From positions 2,852,001-2,916,000 of the forward strand of contig CAVNZM010000006.1 of NCBI GenBank assembly GCA_963693365.1: 64,000 nucleotides of DNA, written 5' to 3'. The notes under the pieces were generated by a model that saw nothing but the letters and a program-made list of their open reading frames with translations, was not told where the DNA came from and did not search any database. The DNA is from Amoebidium appalachense. Its lineage: Eukaryota; Ichthyosporea. The position numbers and the translations under genes were made by a program. Below, one piece after another: positions 1-64,000 of this stretch (position 1 is its first letter; every line of letters begins with the position of its first letter).

Positions 1-215
1 CACAACGAGCATAGATCGGTTCACACACCTACTCCCACCGAAACAGAAACAACCACGACTTTAGGAAAAGGCTTCGTGCATGGTGTGAAGGGTGTGCGCA
101 TGCCGACCGTGCGCACGCACACGCGAGTGTGTGTTTGCGTGCGGCTGTGTTCACCCTTCATGCAGTGACCACACACAACTGTACATGTTAGCAAGCACGG
201 AGACAGGGACAACGA

Positions 216-262
<47 letters not shown>

Positions 263-344
263 ACGTGTGTGTGTGTGTGTGTGTGTGTGCACGTGTGTGT
301 GTGTGTGTGTGTTTGGGGGGAAGGGGAAGAGAGAGAGAGAGTAC

Positions 345-39833
<39,489 letters not shown>

Positions 39834-40950
39834 GTTACTGCGCACGCACCATGCTCTCCCTGTCTATCTCTGTGGCACGAAGTAAGATCACCGGTGATGT
39901 AGCATCTGTTTACAACTGCTGCACTACAGGTACTACAGGCTAATATAACACTGAGGCTAGTGGTAAGGCTAGTGGTAAGGTTTAGGTGGGTGGAATGCTG
40001 GCGGACTCTCAGTACCCCACCGTTGACAGCAAGCGGCGTGCAGACAGAGAAGTGGACACAGGCTGCGCAGAGGCTCTCAGCATCTGATATCCTGACGTGG
40101 CTCAGTACGTGTGAACGGTTGCTGACTTGCCTTTTTCGGCAGGTGTTTCGGGTGGTGCATAGTGTGTACTGCACGTGTGACTGTGTGTATGTGCGTGCGC
40201 ATGCATGGGTGTGTATGTGCGTGCGCGTGCACGTGTGCCTGCATGCATGTGTGCGCGCCATGACCACATGCACATAGTGATCACATCTGACATGGCAATG
40301 TTGAACATGTACATCTGTGTAGTTGTGAAGTTGCACTTTCATTCCTCGGGCCCTTAGTGATTCCTTCGGGCACCCTCTCAGCAACACCAAACCATTAAAC
40401 ACCAGAACTAGACTGCACAAATTTGTGAACATCTTTGCCATCATGGACTATCTGGAGTATGTGTGCGCGCGTTCATGCATGCAGCCGCATCCCACAACAT
40501 GTACTTTTCCTTAGATACACATATTATAAAACAAAATTACACTTATAATAATACTATAGTATGGGTACATATTGCAGATACAACCAACCATGCAAGTGTC
40601 ATTCATTTCATAGCTCTTACTTCAAGCTGTCTTCACCTAGTCCATGCTGCTCTCAAAGTGATGTGACACAATTTTTTTCAAGTTAGTACTGTTCAAAAAA
40701 AGAAAAACTAATATTAAATCTAAACAGGGTAATCGATTACCGTCAGGCTCATGATTATATTTAGTCTGTGAGGTGTTTGCTTTCGTCTGCACAATCAATA
40801 GGTGTGTTTGGAGTTTCACAAAGATGTGCGTGTCATGTGCGTGTGCGTGTCAAGTGCGCGTGTGTATGTCATGCAACCCATGTGCTTAAGAACCCATGTC
40901 GTGTGTAGGCATACAGATGTCTAAGAAGCACATTACCAAACGCATGTTTT
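39834..40950. other. Spacer between the sulfatase-fold gene (3' end) and the BEACH gene (5' end)
   Basis: About 1.1 kb with unusually few homopolymers apart from GT/GC-rich words near 40180-40260. Both neighbours are on the minus strand, so this must hold the sulfatase-gene terminator and the BEACH-gene promoter. No clear TATA box or AATAAA was identified. Confidence 0.6.
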
Positions 40951-56244
<15,294 letters not shown>

Positions 56245-56355
56245 CTTCGCTTCTACCACTACAGAATGACAGATAGCACTAAAAAGTAACTTGACCTATT
56301 CTATAATAAGTGAAACGTTAGCTATATATATGTATATAATATATAGAAACGGACA

Positions 56356-57027
56356 CTAGACGGACGACATCCTGTGACTGCAGAAAGCAACGGCATGAAC
56401 CGGGAATGTTTTGCTGAGGTCAACGTACGCGTGCAGGCGCGCGTTAAAAAATTCTTTGAGCATCAGATTTCCTAGAATACTTAGCCGCTTCGCGTGGATC
56501 TGGACATGATCTATATCTAGATTGTTAAATTTACGTATAAAACTTCCGCAATACAATTGATCTATTAAAGTTTTAAAGTTTGCATAAAATCTAGATTGAT
56601 TTCGACCCTCTTCCAGATGGGCGAATCTGGAAGAGGGGGAGGGGGGGTCTTCTATGTAGATGTCTGGGATGAGACGATTGGTCCTTGGAACCTGCCTAAA
56701 TATCTTGTATTCAATAGAATTGCGATCTGCGATCTAGATAACTCAGTTTCTAAACTGCTCTACGCGAATCGAGCAGACTTTTAGATATTTAGAGAACGGT
56801 CTTGGTTCTCTAAATTCGCCGAGAATTTAAATATTTAGATCCAAGCGAAGCGACTCACTAATTTCATGCTTTCCATCGCATAAGTGGCTTGGATTGTGCG
56901 TGCGTAGTAAATCTATGCTAATTGCTCTCTGGCAAATAAAGGCGCGTGGGTGGTTATCAACGCAAAAGCGCAAATCGGTATTTAACTTTTTCATTAATTC
57001 TGCGATCCACTTAATCATAGAGCCCAT
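56356..57027 (-). CDS. Possible small two-exon gene, 179 aa, unknown function
   Basis: The minus frame here is open except for three stops clustered mid-way. Removing a 132-bp intron (56858 to 56727, donor GTGAGT, acceptor GCAG) gives one open frame: exon A 57027-56859 and exon B 56726-56356, 540 nt in total. The product is not recognised; it contains CVDNHPRAFICQRA, RLIPDIYIEDPPSP and HAKRLSILGNLMLKEFF and has no membrane segment or obvious catalytic motif. A TATAAATA lies on the minus strand at 57122-57129, about 95 bases before the ATG, with a CCAAT just downstream. The stop is 111 bp before the sulfatase-gene ATG, so it could instead be a 5' part of that gene or a decayed insert. Plus-strand frames at 56596-56784 and 56894-57094 are also open and partly protein-like, so strand is not certain. 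The stretch is AT-rich and nearly microsatellite-free. Confidence 0.4.
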
Positions 57028-57121
57028 TGGGTTAGAACAGATCTTACACGATCGCAATTTGAAACCAAACGTAGATGAAGATTTTTATCTCTGAATTGAA
57101 CAGCTGCGGCGGATTGGTGGG

Positions 57122-57129
57122 TATTTATA
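57122..57129 (-). promoter_or_regulatory. TATA-like box for the 56.4-57.0 kb minus-strand frame
   Basis: The minus strand reads GCTATAAATACCC here, followed by CACCAATCC. Spacing of about 95 bases to the ATG at 57027 suits a TATA promoter with a short leader. Only the motif is seen; activity is inferred. Confidence 0.3.
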
Positions 57130-58633
57130 GCTTGACTCTTGGTTCAAGAGCGTCACACTTCTAAAAAATATTTTATGCACGTGTTTGTGTCACGTGAAAT
57201 GCACCAAGGCCTTGAAGTGAATGTGTGTGTGTCCACAGTAAAGAAGTGAAGTGGCACCTGAAAATAGAACAAAAAAATAACTTAGTTTTAGCTGAATGTT
57301 TTTTTTACTGTTGTACGTATAGATAGCGTGCTTTTAGGCCTATGACGGTCAGGACCGGGAAAGCCAGGTGTGCGCTAAGGCTCCAAGAAGGAGATCGAAG
57401 TGCATAAAACAAACTTTGAAGAGAATAAAAATGGTTTTCCGTCTATATTTGTGCTCGCCAGTTCACAGCATGAGCTGCATAGCGAACATGGGTGCCCCAC
57501 TGATGTTTAGAAGGGTGCCAAGTTATGGGCCGGAGCACTCATACTCACATCTGTTGTCGCTGGGAGGGCAGTACAGTAACTTGAGACAGAACAGCTGCTT
57601 GGAACACTGTTTGAAGAAGTAGGTGCTCTCTGCCTTCGCCCTCTGACATCAAAGTACACACCTGTCCGAAGACCACCACGCTAAAACCATTTCAACAACG
57701 CATCTTTCTTTGTTAACAAGCTTAAAGGCCATCTGAAGGCCAGGTACCACCTATAGCTGTTTTCGCAACTACGGGAAAACGAGGATGCGGAGGCAACGTG
57801 CTTGATGTCAGCGCAGTTGTTGTGCAACACTAACGACCAGAACGGTTTGGGGCATCAACATAAATACGCTCAGCTACACTTCAACCGTGATGGCTGGTCC
57901 TACACTCAAAGGTACTGTACGTCATAGCTGCACACCTACTTGGTACTTGCATCACAACACAAACTCGCCCATATAAACGTCTCTCCACTGCTGGGCTTAC
58001 ACCTACGTGCAGGTTACTTTGACGTGTGCTTGAGCTGCTTCACTGACTTTTGCTAGGCTCTCTACATCAACACGAGCCCCCATATTCACGTTTGGGAGAC
58101 TGTGTGCAAACACACCGTGAAGCATACAAGTGCCCAGGATTCGTTATTCATGGCATGGCGATTTGTTCACATGCTCCTTGTACATGTCACATGCTCCTCG
58201 TCTAGTACACTGCTCTGGCGGCAACAGATAAGTGAAAGTTCGGTCAAGCTAAATTCCTGTGCCCGTTGCGTGACTGTTTGGAGCTTGCACTATGTGTTGC
58301 TATGCTGATAACTCGTTTGTTCCTCGGTGCACACACCAGGCACACTGAGGAAGCCATTCAAGTGCAGGAATGCTTGATATGTGCACACTTGTTACTTGAC
58401 ATGTGCATACCTTGGCTTTACGGTGCAGACAGCTGTTTCATGGCCACGAGGCTCGCCATGTCCTGACTTTGCCCTCGGAGACCGTTGTAGGCTTCGTGCG
58501 ACCAAGTCGACCCTGGCTGCTCCTTTTGGCTGCTCCTTTTTTTGATTCTCATTTATTTGTGAGGGGTGGGAGGTGGGGGTAGGTGGTATTCGGCAGCGTC
58601 GGTGGAGTGGGTGGAGGTGATCGTGGTGTGTGT

Positions 58634-58702
<69 letters not shown>

Positions 58703-59547
58703 TAAAGAGCCATGCCTCAAAAAAATACCTGCTATTTTTTTGTCTTGATTTTTGAAAAGAAAATACGCTTCCTGGTAGCTGTTATACAGCCAGTCGGAGC
58801 TGGTAATAGTAAGAGGGTTGAAGGCTGCAGCTTTGAGTGTTTTGTTTTTTGTTTTTTTTTTTGCCCCTTTTTTTGCCCCTTTTTTTGGCTTGCCCTCGAG
58901 GTTTTAAAATTTCTGTCCCGACTCGGCGACTCCCGAGGCCCGGCCAATGATTGCGATTCCAGCCTAATTAAACGCCCCCGCACGATGGCGAAGCTTTCTA
59001 AACTCCAAATTATGGAGCGGGGTCCTATGAATGTTGCACATTTTCAAAAAACTATTCTAGCCACTGGTAGTTTGTTCTTTGGGAAGTTTTCCTGAGACAT
59101 GCGACATGCCGAACCATTAGCTTGAATTGAAAAAACACATGTAAAGATTTTGTCTGTGTATCTCGATTCATGAATTAGTAAATAACTATGAATGACAATC
59201 TGTATTTAGCTATTTGCAGAAAACTATTTACTTTCGCCAAGAGTATATGGGGACCCTCGTGTGTGATCTGCGATGGCTTTCCGAGCGCAAAACGAAAAAC
59301 ATGGCAACCAACCAGTACCAACAACACAGCACGCCTGCTATTTATCTTCATGGTTATGATCTTGGTTATATAGTTTTTTTTATTTTAGTTATATTCATAT
59401 ATTGAGTTCATGTATTAATTAACTTGTTAAAGCTCATGTAGTGGCTGGCTTATGTTTTGTCAGCTGTACACGTACTAACATCAGCCTGTGGTCAGAGGGA
59501 GAACATAGACCTTTCCTTTTCAACTTGGCTTACTGCTACCCACCACC
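57130..59547. other. Spacer between divergent genes, no convincing gene
   Basis: Mostly balanced-composition sequence with a few short frames (for example plus 57430-57622, and plus 58986-59095 starting in ACGATGGCG). None resembles a known protein or has splice support. A GC-rich stretch with CCAAT at about 58915-58985 could be promoter-like. It contains the 68-base G run. Promoters for the plus-strand methyltransferase gene and the minus-strand small gene must lie here. Confidence 0.55.
58634..58701. repeat. Poly-G tract, about 68 bases
   Basis: Longest G homopolymer in the window, in the spacer between the unknown small gene and the methyltransferase gene. Length is likely approximate. 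Confidence 0.9.
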
Positions 59548-60687
59548 ATGTCGTTGCGTCTGTCCCCCACTGCCTCCCGCCGGGTCTCTGTAAGTTTTCG
59601 TTTCCTTCCTGCACTTAAAGACTGCTGGGTTTTGCGTCCGGTGAAGACGATTCGAGGGGCAGTTGGGAGAAGGGGTTGGCTGGAAGGCTTTTTTGAACGT
59701 GGATCTGAATGTTATGGTTGGTGTGAGGGAGTGAGTGTATAAGAGTGATGTTCTATGCGTGTGCTTATAGTGGCATCCCTTCTTTCTTTGTGCCTGTGTC
59801 CTGTATAGTCTAGGCAGTGTGTGTGAGCCTGTGAGCCTGCACGCACTCTTGCTTGCTGGACTTGGCTTTCTGGAAGCGGGTGAACGAGCTCTCGGGGGGA
59901 GTTGGATCTGTCGCCTTAGTGAAACCTTATGTATATTTAAGTCTTCATAGGTTGGGGAGGCGTTGAGGGGGAGGTGGGGGGGGGGGAGGGCACTGGCAGT
60001 TATGGCACAGTCATATAGGGCGTGGGAGAGCTCAGGCTTGTGAGGGGGAGGGGGGGGGGGGGGGGGGGGGGCCGATCCCCTTGTTCTGGGAGACAGAAAA
60101 TGGGAAGTTGACTGGACTGTCTGTGTGTCTTGTGGCTGGGGGATGGTGAGGAGGTAACTGGCTGGGTGCCTGCTAAGGGGCAACAGTGAGGGATGGGTTG
60201 GTGGGCGGATGGACACGCATTGGCTTATGTTGCCCAGGTTGTATTTTCTGTGAAACGGCATTCCGACCTTCCTTGATGTCTTTTTTTTTTTTTTTTTTTT
60301 GGGGGGGGGGGGGGGGTGTTGGGTGTTTGTGGAGAACTGGACTCTTTAGAGAAAAAAGAGGGTGGGTGCAACCGGACAATTCGGACACGTTCAAGACTTT
60401 TTTCCTTACTCTCCTCAATCCCATGTTTTACGCCATTCCCTCCTTCCCCCACCTCCCTGAGAGAACACTGGAAGTTTTACCGAAAAGCCCGTCACCCATC
60501 AGTTTGCTTCGCGCACTTGGTAGAACACTATTTCTTAATCCCCCCCCCCCCCCCTCCTCCTCTCTCCTCCCCCCCCCCCCCCCCTCCTCCACCTCTCTCC
60601 TCCTCCTCCTCCTCCTCCTCCTCCCTCCCCCGTCCCTACCATCCACCCTTCCCCGCTTCCTTCCTCCCGCGCCCCCCCCCCCCTCCC

Positions 60688-60718
<31 letters not shown>

Positions 60719-62007
60719 ACACACACGCACATCCGGATACACCAACGCTACAATCACCGCCGCCATCACCAACGTCTGGACTATGCCCGGGAGGAATTCT
60801 CCATTCGGAGGAGGAGGGAGAGAAAGGGGGAGGAGGGGGGGGGGGGGGGGGGGGGATCCTGCTTTTCCCCACACGACACCAGACCATTTCCATTTTCCAT
60901 TCCTCATTGTTTCCAAACCCCACACTAATTATCCACCCTTATGCACACACACAGGTGGTGAAGGCATCGATGGACCAGCTTACCCGCAAGCAGATAATCA
61001 CCTTTGTTGTTGGTGCGGTGGCATTTTCAGCCATGTGTGTGGGTGTCTACCTCTGGACCACAAACACAGAAAGAACAATCATCCAATTTACCTCCCCCCT
61101 TCCTCTCGTTGCCCCTACGGGCGCCACGCTAGCGTCACTCAAACCACAATGCCGTGTGGACGAAAATGGGTTTGCACCGTGGTCCGAACAATATCGGTTG
61201 CACGCTGGGTGGGCGGTGAAGAAGTGGAAGGAGGAATTGCCCATGCGGCTGATGAAAGAATACAACGGTTACAACCAGGCACCGGGGGTATTTCCGTCCA
61301 TTTCTCTCTGGGACAGCCACTATGTGGGGGCTGGTATTAATGAGCCCCCCGGCCATCGGCGCTTTGACCTGTTTAACCCCTACCTCCCGTGCCCTAGCGG
61401 ACAGTTGAAGAAAATGGGCACTCTGGAGGGGGGCAAATGGATTTGCACCGATTTGCTGGAAAAGGAGCCGTGCCTGATTTATTCCCTGGGTAGCAACAAT
61501 GAATTTTCATTCGAGGAAGTTATGTTGGCGAACACTCCATGCGAGATGCACACATTCGACTGTACGTCCACCCCGAAAGTGCTCAGCCCGAAACACCATT
61601 TCCATTCGATCTGCATCGGCGATTTGAAGCAATCGACATCCGATCGGAAATTCATGCCCCTGGACGATATCAAGAAAATGCTTAACCACCCGAAGATCGA
61701 CCTTCTAAAAATGGACATTGAAGCATTCGAATTTGACGTTTTTGCTGGGTGGTCCCCCGAAATGGTTAACTCCCTCCCTCTTCAACTTTCGTTTGAGATG
61801 CATTATTGGCCGATTTACGCCGGCACTTCTCTTAGGAAATCGCACAGCACGGAGACTTTGGTATATCCCCGCAGACAGCTGAGCCTGGGGGAGATGGCAC
61901 TGTACATGTCCCGATTGGCCGATTTCGGCTATGGCATTATGTCACGGGAGGACGGGAACTATTGGTGCCCCGGATGCTGTGAACTGACGCTGATTAGAAC
62001 CATTTAG
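59548..62007 (+). CDS. Type II membrane-anchored methyltransferase-domain protein (METTL24/Methyltransf_22-like), 364 aa, 2 exons
   Basis: Exon 1 is 59548-59589 (14 codons, CACCACCATG start context, donor GTAAGT) and exon 2 is 60955-62007 (acceptor CACACACAG, stop TAG). They join in phase 0 to give 364 residues. After a basic 26-residue tail comes one membrane segment at about 27-49 (IITFVVGAVAFSAMCVGVYLW), typical of a Golgi or ER signal anchor. The lumenal domain has YSLGSNNEFSFE (about 190-201, glycine-containing SAM-binding motif), HTFDCT (about 213-218) and LLKMDIEAFEFDV (about 264-276), the layout of METTL24-like/FkbM-related methyltransferases. The loop CPGCCELTLIRTI ends the protein. 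Substrate is unknown. The 1365-bp intron holds poly-C, poly-G and AC tracts. A start at the second Met (60970) would still keep the membrane anchor. Confidence 0.85.
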
Positions 62008-62899
62008 ATTCGTTTGTTATAATTAGGAATTTGGTTATTGCGAGGTTGTTGGCGCTAGTAAAACTGAGCAGTTTAGGATATGCCTCTTTCGGGTTGTTTA
62101 GGTTTTGAAGATTTGTTGGGAGCGGTTTTGATGATCTTTTCGTTATTGTTTTGAAATGATTGGTCTTCACGCTTTTCATGTGATTTACATATGCTATGTG
62201 CATGTACTTGCAAATCTGATCTTTCCAGTTGGGTTTAGATAATTAAGATGATATCTCGTGAGGTGTTGGTTTTGCCAAATCACATTAACTTCACTTTCAC
62301 CTATGAATCGTTGAAAATATGGGTTTTCTAATCAAGATATCTCTACAGGTGCTTGATATTTCAAAATATGTCAACTTCACCATCACCCTCATAATCATTG
62401 AAAATATGGTTTATAAAACGGTTATCTCTTAAGATGTTGGATATGCCAAATAACGTGAAATTTCAACCACAGCTGTAACATCTTCGCATATTCATCGCGC
62501 ACCTTTTTTTGCAGCTGAAACAGATGCATACATACGTATGGTGGCTGGCCCACTTGGATCTATTCCACGAATCAACTTCTTGGTCCATCATTAAATGATA
62601 AAAAGTTATCTCCATTTGGCTGTACAGTTTACTCTGCCCCCCTCCCCTCCCCCCCGCTCTTTGGGTCTTAGTACGATGCCGCCGTGGTGGAACGTATTGG
62701 GGGGGGGGGGGGGGGTTAAGCTAAGTTGAACGAACTCTACAGCCTAGCCTTATTAATCTTTAGGCCATCAGATGACTAGTACTTGTTTCAGGCCCCCTTA
62801 TTAGTGGGTGAGTGGCCCCTGTCACAGCACTCTTCGTTGTACATGTCACCTTTGGATACTTCGATCCGCGTGTGATCCACTGAGTCATTCTTGGACTAT

Positions 62900-62930
<31 letters not shown>

Positions 62931-63149
62931 CCCCGCCCCTTCCCCCCGGAACCCCAAACCCAACCCACCCACGTGCACCACCACCAGTCCCGCTCTCTCC
63001 TATCGCTTGCCATTGAGTCACACTGTCAGCTTAATATCCTTCAATCAGCTAAATTTAAAAGTTACGTATAATACGCCGCATTCAAGTGACGTGTGCAAAT
63101 TTTGCTCTCGATAGTTCGTGCAACACACACACACACACATGTATCCAAT
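62008..63149. other. Spacer 3' of the methyltransferase gene
   Basis: AT-rich, with the degenerate 86-bp repeat, one G run (62700-62714) and one C run (62900-62928). No gene recognised. Confidence 0.6.
62249..62500. repeat. Degenerate ~86-bp tandem repeat, three units
   Basis: GATATCTCGTGAGGTGTTGG (62250), AGATATCTCTACAGGTGCTTG (62335) and GGTTATCTCTTAAGATGTTGG (62420) head three units that also share ATCATTGAAAATATGG-like and TTCACTTTCACC-like words. Lies 3' of the methyltransferase gene. Confidence 0.65.
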
Positions 63150-64000
63150 TAATTAAACCAACATATCATGCAAGCTGGTGCACGATATGTTGGCTTTATA
63201 GATTGGAAAACTGCTTATGATTCTGTCTCCCCTGGAAAATGGTCTCCTATGGGAAAAGCTTGCTGCACGGGGTGTACCACACTGCATTGGTGTTTTGTTG
63301 GAAGCACTTTTGTCTCAAACCTATGGTAGAGCTGTGGTTAATAATCACCTTTCATATGGGTACTAGAGGTCTCTTGCAGGGTTCAGTCCTTAGCCTCTTT
63401 TTGTTTAACTTATTTATACATAGATGATTTGGCTGTCAAGATTTATGCCGATTCGGAAATGATGACCCCATTAACTTATAACTTTCCGCCTGCACTTCTC
63501 TATGCTGATGATCTGTCCCTCCTTGCTCGTACCCCTAGACGCCTGCAGAGATTGTGCGATATAGTCTCAGAGTGGTGCAAGTCAAACTTTATGATCCTTA
63601 ATATAGACAAATGTGGTGTTCTTGTACCTGATATAGCTAACAATTTACACGCATTTACATTATCATCTCAACCTGTACCCATAGTTCCAGAATACAAATA
63701 CCTTGGTATTCCGGTTAATTCTGCTGGTGCGTAGGTTATGTTTTCCCATATGGTTAAAAAGAGGGTATGTAGAGCTGGCTCGTAAGCGGTTAGCTTTCTT
63801 CTCGGCTAATATTTTTGAAGACACACCCCTCCATCCTTCTATTAGACTTACATTTACTCGCACCTTTGTCTTCCCGGCATGTGAATATGGTTTACCCCTT
63901 CTCGCCGCTTGGATCAACTTCAGAGAGAACTAGAGCGCTTAAACGCTTGGCAAATTTCCTTGAAGTAGAAGTTGCCTCCTTTTTATCTAACAAACTGTTG
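63150..64000 (+). mobile_element. Non-LTR retrotransposon (LINE) reverse-transcriptase fragment, decayed, runs off right edge
   Basis: Pieces of a non-LTR reverse transcriptase occur in order across shifting frames: FIDWKTAYDSVS (about 63183), RGLLQGSVLSLFLFNLFI (about 63365-63420), the catalytic YADD at 63501-63512 within LLYADDLSLLARTPRRL, NIDKCGVLVP, and then FFSANIFEDTPLHPSIRLTF. In-frame stops and frameshifts separate these parts, so it is not functional as read. No endonuclease domain is seen upstream within the window. The segment from about 63795 to the end is clearly homologous to the copy at 26.5-27.5 kb. Confidence 0.85.

Noticed and set aside
21-70. Next BEACH exon at the extreme left edge
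   Set aside because: A possible acceptor exists, but no frame stays open to a convincing donor.
56787-56815. Giant-virus-style hairpin terminator between convergent genes
   Set aside because: The better gene model places this hairpin inside a spliced intron of one minus-strand frame, so a viral origin is not supported by it alone.
58712-59095. 127-codon plus-strand frame
   Set aside because: Phe/Cys-rich segments come from T runs and TGCCCCTTTTTTT repeats; no splice or homology support.
59536-60261. 241-codon antisense frame within the methyltransferase intron
   Set aside because: Low-complexity Pro/Ser-rich product with no family resemblance; antisense to a supported gene's first exon.

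Overview
This is nuclear DNA from an intron-dense eukaryote, probably a protist. Genes are split into many short exons by GT-AG introns, there are no bacterial-style operons or ribosome binding sites, and spacers hold LINE-like and TTAA-flanked elements. The species cannot be placed from this window alone. Introns are packed with long G/C homopolymers and (AC/GT)n, (TC)n and (T)n microsatellites, so most long open frames here are translated repeats (poly-Pro, poly-Gly, HTHT, CVCV) and were ignored. Genes were found by chaining short exons with splice sites and matching phases.

Layout. (1) About 0.3-39.8 kb, minus strand: the first ~1572 codons of a giant BEACH-family (neurobeachin/LRBA/NBEAL-like) protein, reconstructed as 57 phase-consistent exons. 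It starts at 39833 and runs off the left edge before the PH, BEACH and WD40 domains. (2) About 41.0-56.2 kb, minus strand: a complete 20-exon gene for an 821-residue polytopic membrane protein with a C-terminal sulfatase/phosphatase-fold domain, resembling bacterial YejM/EptA/LtaS-type enzymes. (3) About 56.4-57.0 kb, minus strand: a possible small AT-rich two-exon gene of unknown function, only 111 bp upstream of gene 2. (4) 59.5-62.0 kb, plus strand: a two-exon gene for a 364-residue type II membrane protein with a METTL24-like methyltransferase domain. (5) 63.15-64.0 kb, plus strand: a decayed non-LTR reverse transcriptase fragment. A 5'-truncated relative sits at 26.5-27.5 kb inside a BEACH-gene intron.

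Non-genic structure includes two ~605 bp TTAA-flanked elements in opposite orientation (1553-2158 and 37098-37702), a 463 bp element with ~75-80 bp terminal inverted repeats (3231-3693), a 55-bp x6 minisatellite (30841-31168), and a GCGCGT array (~55.18-55.33 kb). Three architectural points stand out. Most BEACH-gene donors are followed almost at once by a C tract on the coding strand. Many of the same introns carry a complementary G tract nearer the acceptor. The two TTAA elements differ by concerted changes in a repeated internal motif.

The genes show no obvious pathway link. A BEACH scaffold, a membrane sulfatase-fold enzyme and a membrane-anchored methyltransferase would all fit the endomembrane system, but that is inference. 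Homopolymer lengths should be treated as unreliable.
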